DNA of 64,000 bases from JAUHXS01 sp965213575 (GTDB taxonomy: Bacteria > Bacteroidota > Bacteroidia > Chitinophagales > JAUHXS01), in NCBI GenBank assembly GCA_965213575.1, contig CBDBZN010000006.1, positions 107,293 through 171,292 of the forward strand, given 5' to 3'. The translations under genes and the position numbers were made by a program. Within the stretch, counting starts at the first letter, position 1; each line of letters opens with the position of its first letter. Below are positions 1 through 8,963 of this stretch, one piece after another. The notes below the pieces were generated by a model. That model did no database searches, was not told the origin of the DNA, and saw only the letters and a program-made list of their open reading frames with translations.

Positions 1-444
1 ATGAAGTTTAAAAATGGAATTATTGGATTATGTATAGTAGGATTTTTTGCATTCAATTCATGCAAGAAAGAGTACGAAGAATTTGATAATGGAGAGGTTG
101 TTGAAAATACTTATTCAGGAACAGTAGATGTAACTTCAGGGGGAGCAGATCCTGCAGGAGATTTTGAAGGCGATGATGATTCAGGAATATATTCATTTGC
201 ATGGAATAATTCTCAAAGCCAAGCATCTCTTGATTTTGATGTCACGACTTCCCAGGGTGGTTCAGTTCAAATCATTTTAAATGATGCGAAAGGTGATGAA
301 GTACTTAATAAAACTAGGCCAGAAAATGGAAGTGATTCATTTTCCGGTGTTTCTGAAGATGGCAAAAAGGGTACGTGGCTTGTGACTATTATACTGACTA
401 ACTTTGATGGTGATGGAAGTTATTCTATTTCTCCAGGCAACTAA
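1..444 (+). CDS. Small predicted lipoprotein, function unknown
   Basis: 147 aa. The N-terminus has a short basic-hydrophobic signal ending in a lipobox-like FNSC with Cys21, so the mature protein should be a lipid-anchored envelope protein. The residues just after the cysteine (KKEYEEFDNG) are charged and acidic, which in Bacteroidota can mark lipoproteins exported to the outer face; that is inference. The rest (about residues 35-147) is Gly/Asp/Ser-rich and predicted to be all-beta, ending near a GDGSYSISPGN tail. The ATG is the first base of the window; the signal peptide starting there supports it as the true start. No known domain recognised. Confidence 0.75.
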   Translation: MKFKNGIIGLCIVGFFAFNSCKKEYEEFDNGEVVENTYSGTVDVTSGGADPAGDFEGDDDSGIYSFAWNNSQSQASLDFDVTTSQGGSVQIILNDAKGDEVLNKTRPENGSDSFSGVSEDGKKGTWLVTIILTNFDGDGSYSISPGN

Positions 445-612
445 ATATAATTGCTTTATTAATCCTAAAAGCTAAAGTATTTTAGAGATTTTTATAGATT
501 AATTATCAAATCATAATCGATGGGTTTTAAGTACTTTTACTAGATCTAACTATCATAAGAATATGAAAAGTGCTGCCCATCATGATAATCACATAGAAAA
601 AATGATTTTATC

Positions 613-629
613 CACATTATACTAATGTG
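613..629. promoter_or_regulatory. Perfect inverted repeat before the restriction-modification gene
   Basis: CACATTA-TAC-TAATGTG: 7-bp perfect arms around a 3-base centre, ending 18 bases before the preferred ATG at 648. The size and position fit an operator for a dimeric repressor or for autoregulation of the restriction-modification gene. No controller-protein gene is seen nearby. Function is inferred from position only. Confidence 0.4.
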
Positions 630-647
630 TAAATGGAGATAACCAGA

Positions 648-3600
648 ATGAAACCAAGAAAGGCACTGAACAAAGCCTTTTTGAAAGTAAAACCGAACAG
701 GACAGAAATCGAAGGTTTCAAGGTCAATCTCATCCAGTTACTCGACAGGACAAATGACACCGAATCCGAAGAGTTTCATAAAAACCTTGTCATTGACTTT
801 CTCAAAAAGACATATTACGACCCAAACCATTTCATCAACACTAAAGGAAGAAACGACCTTGTAATCCATAACGGAGACAAAGCAAAAAGCACGGTTGGAG
901 TAATCATTGAAGCCAAAAAGCCGACCAACAAAAGCGAAATGGTGAAACCATTCGCTGAAGGCGATACACCTCAGCAAATGGTTTCTAAGCTGAACGCAAA
1001 GGCATTTCAGGAATTGGTGCTTTACTACCTACGAGAGAGAATCACGCAAAACAACCTTGAAACCAAACATTTGATTATTACCAACATCAATGAATGGTTC
1101 ATTTTTGACGCTACAACTTTTGACAGACTTTTTGCCCAAAACAACAAACTCGTTAAGCAATTTCAAGACTTTGAAGGTGGACGAATGGCAGACACCAAAA
1201 CGGATTTTTTCTACAAGCAAATTGCCGAGCCATTTATAGCAGACATCAAAACCGAAATTGAATTTACCTACTTCAATTTACAGGATTACCAGAAGCCTTT
1301 GCGAAATGATAACAAAGCAGACGACAATAAACTAATTGCTCTTTTTAAGCTCTTATCACCCGAACATCTTTTAAAACTTCCATTTACCAACGACAGCAAC
1401 AGTCTTGATAAACGCTTTTATAGTGAGCTGCTGCACATTATCGGTTTGACAGAAACCAAAGAAGGTAATAAGAAACTGATTGAACGAAACAAAGCAGGTG
1501 AACGACACACGGCAACAATCCTTGAAAATGCTATCATTCAGCTTGACAGTTTGGATAAAATCAGCCGATTGAAACGACCAAGCCAATACGGAAACACACA
1601 ACAGGAAAAACTTTTTAATGTAGGTCTTGAACTATCCATCACTTGGATTAACAGAATCCTGTTTTTGAAATTGATGGAAGCCCAACTCATCACCTATCAC
1701 AAAGGCGATAAACCTGCCCGTTCCGCAGGCGGGTCGTATTCGTTTCTCAACCTTGACAAGATTAAAAACTATGACGACCTAAATAGTCTATTTTTTCAGG
1801 TATTGGCACGGAAATCTGACGAGCGAAATGAAGACGTAATCACAGTTTTTGAGAAGGTTCCCTATCTCAATTCTTCCCTTTTTGAACCTACTGAAATGGA
1901 ACAGGACACAATTTTTATCAGCAACCTGAGAGATGATAAAACCATTCCTATCATTTCGTCAACTGTGCTGAAAAACGAGCAAGGGAAGAAAAGAACAGGA
2001 AGTTTAACCACGCTTCAATACCTGTTTGAGTTTCTCAATGCTTACGATTTCAGTAGTGAAGGCTCGGAAGAAATTCAGGAAGAAAACAAATCACTTATTA
2101 ATGCTTCCGTTCTCGGGTTGATATTCGAGAAAATAAACGGCTACAAAGACGGTTCATTTTTCACTCCGGGCTTCATCACCATGTATATGTGCCGTGAAAC
2201 CATTCGCAAAGCTATTGTTCAGAAATTCAATGAAACTAAGAATTGGAAATGCAAAGACCTTGATGAACTTTACAACAAAATTGAAGACGCCAAAGAAGCC
2301 AATGAAATTGTAAACAGTCTGAAAATTTGTGACCCTGCGGTTGGTTCAGGACACTTTTTAGTTTCCGCCCTCAATGAAATGATTGCCGTTAAAAACGACT
2401 TAAAAATTTTGCAAGACCGAGACGGCAAACGCCTTAAAGAATATCAGGTGGAAGTGGTAAATGACGAATTGATCATCACGGATGAAGAAGGCGAACTTTT
2501 TGAATACAATCCAAACAGCAAAGAAAGCCAACGCATTCAGGAAACACTTTTTCACGAAAAGCAAACCATCATTGAAAACTGTCTTTTCGGTGTAGACATC
2601 AATCCGAACTCTGTAAAAATTTGCCGTTTACGTTTGTGGATTGAGCTTTTGAAAAACGCCTATTACAAAACCCCCGATTTAAATCGGGGGCTATGGGCTC
2701 TTGAAACGCTTCCGAACATTGACATCAACATAAAATGCGGTAACTCCTTAGTGAGCCGTTTTGACATTGATGCTGACTTGAAACAAGCCTTGAAAAAAAG
2801 TAAGTGGTCGATTGACAGCTACCGAGTTGCCGTTGACACCTACCGAAATGCGGAAAGCAAGGAACAGAAAAGAGAAATGGAGAAACTGATTGCCGACATC
2901 AAATCGGATTTCAGGAGTGAGATTTCTTTGAACGACCCAAAAGTTAAAAGGCTTCGCAAACTATCAGGCGAACTTTTTCAGATGACCCAACAACAGCAAC
3001 TTTTTGAAATGTCCAAAAAGGAAAAGACCGCTTGGAACAAAAAAGTGGCTAAACTGACCCAAGACACCAAAAAGTTAGAAACTGAAATTGAAGAAATTAA
3101 AGCCAATAAGATTTTTGAGAACGCTTTTGAGTGGCGTTTCGAGTTTCCTGAAGTGCTAAATGATGAAGGCGATTTTGTGGGCTTTGATGTGGTGATTGGG
3201 AATCCGCCTTACGTTTTTGGTGGTAATGAAGGTATCTCTGAAAATGAAAAAATTTACTTCAAGAATAATTATCAAATTGGAAGTGGTAAGATTAATCTTT
3301 TTACCCTCTTCATTGAAAAAGCATTTAATCTTTTAAAAAGTGCATCACAATTCGGTTTTATTATACCAAATACCTTTTTAAGAGTAACATCATACGATTC
3401 AACAAGAAGATACTTGCTTGATCATGCAAAGATTGACTCAATATATGACTTTGGTGATAGAGTTTTTGATGATGCAGTTACAACCGCAATAGTAATAACT
3501 GCCACCAAAGGCAAATTTGAGGATTTCCAAACACGATTAATAAATGAATCAGATACAGGAGTTTTAAGTAAACAAGATATTATTGAAAATGAATTTGTAA

Positions 3601-4301
3601 TTGCGATTAACCTTGACGTGCGCTCTCTGAAACTTGTAAAAAAACTGAAGACAAATATTTCTTTAGGCTCAATTTGCAAGGAAATGATTTTTGGAGTAGT
3701 GATTACAAAAAATAAAGGTGAAGTTGTAAGTGACAAGCCAATAGAAGGTTGGAAACCCTTTTTGGAAGGCAAGGAAATTGGACCGTATTATATCCATGAA
3801 ATCAAGCAATGGTTAAATTACGAACCAAAGTTACTCCACAGGGCAAGAAGTAAAGAGGTTTTTGAAGTCCGCGAAAAAATTGTAATTCAAAGAATTACTG
3901 GTGGTAACAAGCCGTTAAAAGCCGCATATGATAATCAAGGCCTCTACAATAAAGAATCCATAAACAATATTATTCTCAAATCAGACAGCCCAGTTCAAAC
4001 CAAGTTTGTGTTAGCATTACTTAACTCAAGGCTGATTAATTGGTTTTATACAATTCAATTCACAAATGAATCAAATCTAACAGTGAATTTATCCAAAACC
4101 TATTTATCTCAAATACCGCTTGCAATACCGAATGAAAATGAGGAGAATCTAATCATTTCGGTAGCCAATGAAATTCTATCTATAAAAAAACAAAACCCTG
4201 CAACTGATACAACTGCCCTTGAAAACCAAATCAATCAATTAGTTTATCAGCTTTACAACTTGACCGAAGAAGAAATTGAAATTGTAGAAGGAAATGGATG
4301 A
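648..4301 (+). CDS. Type IIG (Eco57I-like) restriction-modification enzyme, fused nuclease/methyltransferase/specificity
   Basis: About 1217 aa, the length expected for single-chain type IIG enzymes. An N-terminal PD-(D/E)XK nuclease is indicated by RNDLVI followed by VGVIIEAKKP (about residues 65-95). An N6-adenine methyltransferase core follows, with motif I as DPAVGSGHF near residue 560 and the catalytic NPPY motif (VIGNPPYV) near residue 852. The region from about 860 to 1190 resembles a TaqI-like target-recognition domain. It should cleave and methylate a specific DNA sequence. An in-frame ATG at 633 is possible, but ATG 648 has GGAG at good spacing and is preferred. Oddities: two palindromic insertions inside the frame (1713-1733 and 2671-2690) and a clear drop to AT-rich composition after about 3200. 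Confidence 0.85.
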   Translation: MKPRKALNKAFLKVKPNRTEIEGFKVNLIQLLDRTNDTESEEFHKNLVIDFLKKTYYDPNHFINTKGRNDLVIHNGDKAKSTVGVIIEAKKPTNKSEMVKPFAEGDTPQQMVSKLNAKAFQELVLYYLRERITQNNLETKHLIITNINEWFIFDATTFDRLFAQNNKLVKQFQDFEGGRMADTKTDFFYKQIAEPFIADIKTEIEFTYFNLQDYQKPLRNDNKADDNKLIALFKLLSPEHLLKLPFTNDSNSLDKRFYSELLHIIGLTETKEGNKKLIERNKAGERHTATILENAIIQLDSLDKISRLKRPSQYGNTQQEKLFNVGLELSITWINRILFLKLMEAQLITYHKGDKPARSAGGSYSFLNLDKIKNYDDLNSLFFQVLARKSDERNEDVITVFEKVPYLNSSLFEPTEMEQDTIFISNLRDDKTIPIISSTVLKNEQGKKRTGSLTTLQYLFEFLNAYDFSSEGSEEIQEENKSLINASVLGLIFEKINGYKDGSFFTPGFITMYMCRETIRKAIVQKFNETKNWKCKDLDELYNKIEDAKEANEIVNSLKICDPAVGSGHFLVSALNEMIAVKNDLKILQDRDGKRLKEYQVEVVNDELIITDEEGELFEYNPNSKESQRIQETLFHEKQTIIENCLFGVDINPNSVKICRLRLWIELLKNAYYKTPDLNRGLWALETLPNIDINIKCGNSLVSRFDIDADLKQALKKSKWSIDSYRVAVDTYRNAESKEQKREMEKLIADIKSDFRSEISLNDPKVKRLRKLSGELFQMTQQQQLFEMSKKEKTAWNKKVAKLTQDTKKLETEIEEIKANKIFENAFEWRFEFPEVLNDEGDFVGFDVVIGNPPYVFGGNEGISENEKIYFKNNYQIGSGKINLFTLFIEKAFNLLKSASQFGFIIPNTFLRVTSYDSTRRYLLDHAKIDSIYDFGDRVFDDAVTTAIVITATKGKFEDFQTRLINESDTGVLSKQDIIENEFVIAINLDVRSLKLVKKLKTNISLGSICKEMIFGVVITKNKGEVVSDKPIEGWKPFLEGKEIGPYYIHEIKQWLNYEPKLLHRARSKEVFEVREKIVIQRITGGNKPLKAAYDNQGLYNKESINNIILKSDSPVQTKFVLALLNSRLINWFYTIQFTNESNLTVNLSKTYLSQIPLAIPNENEENLIISVANEILSIKKQNPATDTTALENQINQLVYQLYNLTEEEIEIVEGNG
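1713..1733. repeat. 21-bp palindromic insertion inside the R-M gene, in frame
   Basis: A GC-rich unit with CCTGC...GCAGG and CCCG...CGGG complementary arms sits between codons for KGDK and SYSFLN. It adds exactly seven codons (PARSAGG) and keeps the frame. In related enzymes, as I recall them, GDK runs directly into SYSFLN, so this looks like an inserted dispersed palindrome tolerated in a surface loop. Confidence 0.55.
2671..2690. repeat. REP-like palindrome inside the R-M gene, in frame
   Basis: CCCCCGATTTAAATCGGGGG is a perfect 20-bp palindrome followed by CTATG. It is translated as part of TPDLNRGLWALETLP between the conserved LKNAYYK and ETLPNIDINIKCGNSL blocks. The palindrome at 4332-4350 shares the ACCC...GGGCTATG frame, so both look like copies of one REP family. 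Confidence 0.6.
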
Positions 4302-4331
4302 ATCCATTCAACGAATAATAGTACATCATAA

Positions 4332-4350
4332 CCCACGGTTTAACCGTGGG
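4332..4350. repeat. REP-like palindrome after the R-M gene
   Basis: CCCACGGTTTAACCGTGGG, 9-bp perfect arms around one base, followed by CTATG as in the copy at 2671. Just downstream, AACGGT/ACCGTT segments (4373-4394) give more pairing potential. It could also end transcription of the R-M gene, but no T-run follows directly. Confidence 0.55.
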
Positions 4351-4424
4351 CTATGATACAAAAACGGTAATTTTTAACCGTTTCAACGGTTTGTAAGAAC
4401 ATAGCGAATATTGAAATTTGAATT

Positions 4425-5114
4425 ATGCCAGAAGCCATAAATGAAATGGAGAAATTAATTGTTTTGATGAAATTTGGTGAAAAAGAACATATTGAAAACC
4501 TTTTTAATAAAGGCGAAATATTTTTTAACACCCCATTATCATATAGCGAATCTAGTGAGAGGGAAAGAGGTGATATTTATGAAGGAGCAGAATGGGTTGA
4601 AAACGTTCAGCTTTCAGAAATTAGTTTTAATCATCCTAAAATAGGGGTTGGTAAATTAACTCCTGCAAAGAACTCACTTTCTAGATTAATTCAGTATAAC
4701 ACCTTTTTCTTATCCACAAGTTTCTATGCAATAACATCTAAAACTTTTGAAAACACAGACCAGCATCAAATCAATAAACGAATAGTTGATTTTAAAGGAG
4801 CTGATGCTGCAATAATGATAAAAGACCCTATTCGATTTCTTAATTCCATTACTTCCAAACTAAAGGAAAATAGATTTCAATATGAAGCAAGAATTGTAAA
4901 GTATAGAGATTTCAAGATAGGGGGTAGAGTTGATTTAACTCCTTTTGAAAAAGATATTGATTTCGTTCATCAATTGGAATTTAGAATTATCATAGAGAAT
5001 AAGGAGAACAAGCCAAATAATAAAGTTTTTATTGACTCAATTGCTGAGTATAGCCTTATTTTAGATGCAAAATCCATGGTAGAATTAACTTGGAAGGTAA
5101 AGAGAAGACAGTGA
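4425..5114 (+). CDS. Protein of unknown function in the R-M block
   Basis: 229 aa, no signal peptide or membrane segment, so probably cytoplasmic. The N-terminal part reads KFGEKEHIENLFNKGEIFFNTP followed by an SSERERGDIYEGAEW stretch. That pattern (a short helix, 'G.i..ntp..y', then RGD.yEG) is reminiscent of DUF2971-like proteins often found in accessory or defence regions, but the match is from memory and weak. Start is uncertain: ATG 4425 gives MPEAINE, and ATG 4446 (MEKLIVL) is equally plausible. It lies 123 bases after the R-M gene with a REP-like palindrome between, and is more AT-rich than the front of the R-M gene. Function not assigned. Confidence 0.6.
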   Translation: MPEAINEMEKLIVLMKFGEKEHIENLFNKGEIFFNTPLSYSESSERERGDIYEGAEWVENVQLSEISFNHPKIGVGKLTPAKNSLSRLIQYNTFFLSTSFYAITSKTFENTDQHQINKRIVDFKGADAAIMIKDPIRFLNSITSKLKENRFQYEARIVKYRDFKIGGRVDLTPFEKDIDFVHQLEFRIIIENKENKPNNKVFIDSIAEYSLILDAKSMVELTWKVKRRQ

Positions 5115-5177
5115 GCTAAAGTTAAAATAAGGAGAATGGATATATATTAAGATTGAATAACTATAAAACTAAAAACA

Positions 5178-5318
5178 ATGACAAAAAAGACAGTCCCGGT
5201 AAAACCTCACAAAAGGTCAACACCATCACCGACACCAAGAAAAAACCCTGATGCTCCAAAGCCAGGACCGAAAACAGTTCCGGTTGACCCACATAAAAGG
5301 TCACGGCCGAAAAAGTAA
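5178..5318 (+). CDS. 46-aa Pro/Lys-rich peptide with an internal duplication
   Basis: An ATG-TAA frame of 46 codons. The product starts MTKKTVPVKPHKRS and ends KTVPVDPHKRSRPKK: the 10-residue unit TVPVxPHKRS occurs twice, separated by a Pro-rich spacer with PTPRKNPDAPKPGPK. It is strongly basic and unlikely to be globular. Internal duplication at protein level and codon use unlike the AT-rich flanks suggest a real gene rather than chance. It follows the 229-aa gene by 63 bases. Role unknown; the basic tail-like composition would fit nucleic-acid binding, which is inference. Confidence 0.6.
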   Translation: MTKKTVPVKPHKRSTPSPTPRKNPDAPKPGPKTVPVDPHKRSRPKK

Positions 5319-5549
5319 ATATTTTAAAATGCAAGTTGGTATTAGGGGAATACGTCAATTGGATTGAATCCTACTTGGTACAGAGATTCCATTTCACGTA
5401 AGCCATTTTTGAAAAAACCTTGAGCTTTATCTTATACCGATTACACATTCAATATAGTCCATTATCAGTTTCCCCTTAAAGGACTATTTTCATGTAGTAT
5501 CGGCATTTACCAATGTAAATATTTATAAAATATTGGATTATTTTATAAA

Positions 5550-8039
5550 TCACATTGTTATTAAAACCGTTATACTTCCTGATAATAAAATCTCCTCCCC
5601 ATCATTATAACTGCCAATAAGCTTGTAAACAACTGAACTAGCCGGCAGTAATGCTCCGTTATACGACCCATCCCACCTTTCCGATAAATCGGAAGTTGTC
5701 CAGAGCAGTTTACCATGCCTATCATAAATACTTAACGTAGCTGCTGATATACCCGAATATTGTATGCCTAAGGTGTTATTAATTGAAGCATTCAAAGCTA
5801 TAGCATTGGGAATAAAAATGAATTGATCTTCAACACAACTAACCGTATCAATTTGAATACTATCAGAAGTACTGCAACCTGCTTCGCTGTTTGATACTGT
5901 TAGAGTATATAACCCTGCATCAGCTACTTCAATTTTAGCAGTTGTCGCTCCTGTAGACCATTCATATTCACCTAGCCCATCTTCTATACCTATCTGAATG
6001 GTAGATTCAGCACAGATTGTAGTATCAGGAGATAGGCTGATTAAAGGAGGTGAAAAGACATTGATGGTGATGGGTGCTAAAGCACATACATTTTGTGATG
6101 ATCTTGCTTTAATAGTATAAGTAATCGTAGTAGCAGGTGTAACCGTTATGCTTTCAGTCGTATCAAAGATCTCATCTTCTCCTACAATAATCCATCCATA
6201 ACTACCCTCCGGTGCTTGTGTAATAGTTGTTATATCCACAGTATCGCCTTCACAAATTATAGTGTCACTTGCTATAAAAGTGACTTCAAAAAATGAATCT
6301 ACAGGAGTAAATTCAGAAGTATTACTTACAGTAGAAGTGGCAGTAGCGGTTATATTACAAATTTGATCTATGCTTTCGATATAGGCCCAATTACTATCTA
6401 TATCTGTAATGGCAGTTCCTATATATGTTTTTCCCTGTGCAGTATTGTTTCCTGTATGGTTATAAAATAGCTCTATGGTGTCGCCGGGAATAGCTGTGCC
6501 GGCAACTGTTGATTCTGTGACATTATTAATGATCGGTACAGGATGCCCTTCGTTGGCATTAATTCCCCCATAGCCTAAGTCAATACCATAACCGTTATTA
6601 TAGATACTATTTCTTCTGATAGAAATATGCTCTGGAGGAACTCCTGCCAAAGATATTGCACTGCTAACATTATACGCAATAGTATTTCCTGATCCATTTG
6701 CCGTGCCGATTATGCCTCCATTTACATAACCACCTATAAAAATTCCATAGAAACCGTTTCCAAAATCGGCACTTTGGGCTTGATTAGTGCCTATAAAATT
6801 ATTCAAAATTGTAAACCGTGAATTAGTAGAACCAGGATGTTGAATATTTAATCCATCTCCCCGGCTAGCTCCAATAACATTTTTTTCGACCCATATCTCT
6901 TCACTGTTCAAAATGTATACTCCTAGACCATCATTTCCTAAAGCTGTGTTTTGGTCTTCTGAAAGTCCTATGATATTATCAATAAGATTAATTGTATCTG
7001 ATTCTTCTACTCGCACCCCATCATTATCATTCGCAGAAATAATATTTCCTGCACCTGCTTCACCAATCCTAATATTTCTACTTCCTCTTATCAGAATTCC
7101 TCCTTGATTACCCATCGGTGTAGAGCCATCTATGCCAACGCCAATTTTATTTTTGATGACAAGTAAGTTTTCACAATTAAATGCTAATATGCCTGGTTCA
7201 AAGTTCATTTCATTTCCCCCAATGACATTATTTTCTACAAAAAGGTTAGTACAAAATCCAAATATTATCCCTCCATTTCCGTTCGCAAGGGAGGAAATAC
7301 CATTTGCTGCAGTACCAATCAAATTGCCTAATATTTTTATGCTATCACTTGCAAAGGCTTCGATGGCAACATATCTGTTAGAAGCAATTAAATTTTCTAC
7401 AATGTCAACATTGCCTCCATTAGGGCCTTGAATAGAAATGCCAATAAATTCGTTTCCATCTGCTATATTACCTGTTGAGTCGGTACCGATCCTATTACCT
7501 TCAATTTTTGTTTTATGAGTTTTCTCTCCATATAAAGTAATACCACTTCTATCACAACCTGAAATAACATTTCTTTTATCTCCACTAGTACCAATGATTG
7601 TATTATATATATCCGGATCACCAAAGTTTACTTCTATATGAATACCGTCATTAGGAAAATCATTGATTTGAAGTCCATACACTTCACAATCGCTTGCCTG
7701 TATTTTAATACCATCCCCAAAGGGTTGGTTTTGCCCGTTTAATATAATTTTAGGAGTATTGCCAGTAAAGCCGTTGGCAGGCTGAGAACTACCATCTATG
7801 ACAGTATTTTTTCCATTTGGAAAGTAGATTACAGGAAGTTCTGCTAATAAGTCTATTTTATGAGGTGCTACACCGGGAATATCAAAAATAATATCATCAG
7901 CTCCCGGATTATTGACAGCATTAATCATTGCTTGCCTCAAAGATCCGGCTCCTGCGTCATTGGTATTAAGTACTGTAAAAGTATTGCTGTATCCTGCTAA
8001 ATAGTGTATCGCAAATATACTATAGAAAAATAATTTCAT
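5550..8039 (-). CDS. Secreted right-handed beta-helix protein with gliding-motility (CHU_C) sorting domain
   Basis: 829 aa. A short hydrophobic N-terminus (MKLFFYSIFAIHYLAG) acts as signal peptide. Residues about 20-480 are a parallel beta-helix: repeated short units such as NxIGT, GIxIxGSxNIxIG and IxNNxIGG, starting with TNDAGAGSLRQAM, a usual opening of polymorphic outer-membrane-like helix proteins. Two Ig/PKD-like segments follow (about 490-730, with the CPGDTV-type CEGDTVDITT and CAESTIQIG motifs). The last ~95 residues (FIFIPNAIAL...IYDRHGKLLW...WDGSYNG) match the type B C-terminal sorting domain of T9SS cargo. It is expected on the cell surface or secreted. No partner gene is obvious. 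Confidence 0.85.
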   Translation of the reverse strand: MKLFFYSIFAIHYLAGYSNTFTVLNTNDAGAGSLRQAMINAVNNPGADDIIFDIPGVAPHKIDLLAELPVIYFPNGKNTVIDGSSQPANGFTGNTPKIILNGQNQPFGDGIKIQASDCEVYGLQINDFPNDGIHIEVNFGDPDIYNTIIGTSGDKRNVISGCDRSGITLYGEKTHKTKIEGNRIGTDSTGNIADGNEFIGISIQGPNGGNVDIVENLIASNRYVAIEAFASDSIKILGNLIGTAANGISSLANGNGGIIFGFCTNLFVENNVIGGNEMNFEPGILAFNCENLLVIKNKIGVGIDGSTPMGNQGGILIRGSRNIRIGEAGAGNIISANDNDGVRVEESDTINLIDNIIGLSEDQNTALGNDGLGVYILNSEEIWVEKNVIGASRGDGLNIQHPGSTNSRFTILNNFIGTNQAQSADFGNGFYGIFIGGYVNGGIIGTANGSGNTIAYNVSSAISLAGVPPEHISIRRNSIYNNGYGIDLGYGGINANEGHPVPIINNVTESTVAGTAIPGDTIELFYNHTGNNTAQGKTYIGTAITDIDSNWAYIESIDQICNITATATSTVSNTSEFTPVDSFFEVTFIASDTIICEGDTVDITTITQAPEGSYGWIIVGEDEIFDTTESITVTPATTITYTIKARSSQNVCALAPITINVFSPPLISLSPDTTICAESTIQIGIEDGLGEYEWSTGATTAKIEVADAGLYTLTVSNSEAGCSTSDSIQIDTVSCVEDQFIFIPNAIALNASINNTLGIQYSGISAATLSIYDRHGKLLWTTSDLSERWDGSYNGALLPASSVVYKLIGSYNDGEEILLSGSITVLITM

Positions 8040-8207
8040 AGAAAAGTTATTAGTATATGCACAATACTATATACAAGATATATAATAGGTGAGAAGGAAA
8101 TTGAGCTTATAAAAGCATGTTAGCATCCTATAAGGCAATATTAACAGGTATCTTCTATCTATTATTTCCTGCTATTAGATAAAAGAAAAGAAAAAACTTT
8201 ATATAAT
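8040..8207. other. Intergenic stretch without identifiable gene
   Basis: AT-rich spacer between the beta-helix gene (divergent from here leftward) and the small zinc-ribbon gene. No gene, clear promoter box or terminator was found. Together with 8358-8507 it makes up the gene-poor parts of this 468-base gap. Confidence 0.5.
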
Positions 8208-8357
8208 TTACTTAGCTTTCCCCATTATCTTATACATGCCGGTACCACATACAGAGCATTTACCTTTCATGGCTTTTCGGCCATTTTTCATGGTTACCTC
8301 TTCTGCATTTTTCATTTCTCTCTTTTCTTTACATTTTACGCAATATCCTTCAGTCAT
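8208..8357 (-). CDS. Small zinc-ribbon-like protein (DUF5679-like)
   Basis: 49 aa. Two Cys pairs, CVKC near residue 6 and CSVC near residue 34, flank a basic stretch EVTMKNGRKAMKG, the layout of a compact zinc ribbon. The pattern YCVKCK...E..MKNGR.A.KG.C..CGT matches my memory of DUF5679 proteins, small widespread proteins of unknown role. Ends with GKAK. It stands alone between convergent and divergent neighbours. Confidence 0.75.
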   Translation of the reverse strand: MTEGYCVKCKEKREMKNAEEVTMKNGRKAMKGKCSVCGTGMYKIMGKAK

Positions 8358-8507
8358 AATATTAATTTTTATAATCTAATTTACGTAAAAATAAGTTAAA
8401 GTTACAAACTATCATAGGATTAATTTGTGTTAAACCCACCATACTTTTCATGTTTCTATTTCTCAGTTGGCCAAAATTAAAACTTTGGTAAAGCTATTAG
8501 TAATGCC

Positions 8508-8960
8508 CTATTTATACTTCTCAATAATTGCCTCACATGCTTGGTCAAGCATTTCATAAACCTTCTGAAAGCCATTGTCATCCCAATACGGATCAGGCAC
8601 GGAAAGGGGATCATGAGGATTGAGCATGCTCATTATAAGGTTGACTTTTTCTTTTTCCTCCTCCGTAGATGCAAGAGCGGTTACATTTTTGAAATTCTCT
8701 TGATCCATGACAAATATCAGATCAAAATTTTTAAAATCTTTCTTAGAAATTTGCCTGCCTTTTTGCATAGTAATATCCAGATCGTGGTCTTGAGCTACTT
8801 TTACCGATCGCTGATCAGGAGTTTCGTCAATATGCCAGGATCCCGTTCCTGCAGAATCTACTTTCCAATTTAACCCATGCTGTTGTATTTTACTTTTCAA
8901 AATACCTTCTGCCAATGGAGACCGACAAATATTTCCTAAGCAAACCATTAATATTTTCAT
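8508..8960 (-). CDS. Low-molecular-weight protein-tyrosine phosphatase
   Basis: 150 aa, the usual size. The phosphate-binding loop CLGNICRS (Cys7, Arg13) is at the N-terminus, and the general acid aspartate is in VPDPYWDD near residue 122. It hydrolyses phosphotyrosine on proteins, or acts as an arsenate-reductase-like relative; the tyrosine phosphatase reading is better because the DPYWD motif is intact. It starts 3 bases after the stop of the E1 gene, so it is very likely cotranscribed with it. Cytoplasmic. Confidence 0.9.
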   Translation of the reverse strand: MKILMVCLGNICRSPLAEGILKSKIQQHGLNWKVDSAGTGSWHIDETPDQRSVKVAQDHDLDITMQKGRQISKKDFKNFDLIFVMDQENFKNVTALASTEEEKEKVNLIMSMLNPHDPLSVPDPYWDDNGFQKVYEMLDQACEAIIEKYK

Positions 8961-8963
8961 CTA

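Noticed and set aside
2671..2690. Palindrome as a transcription terminator
   Set aside because: It is in the middle of a conserved coding region, has no T-run and is translated in frame.
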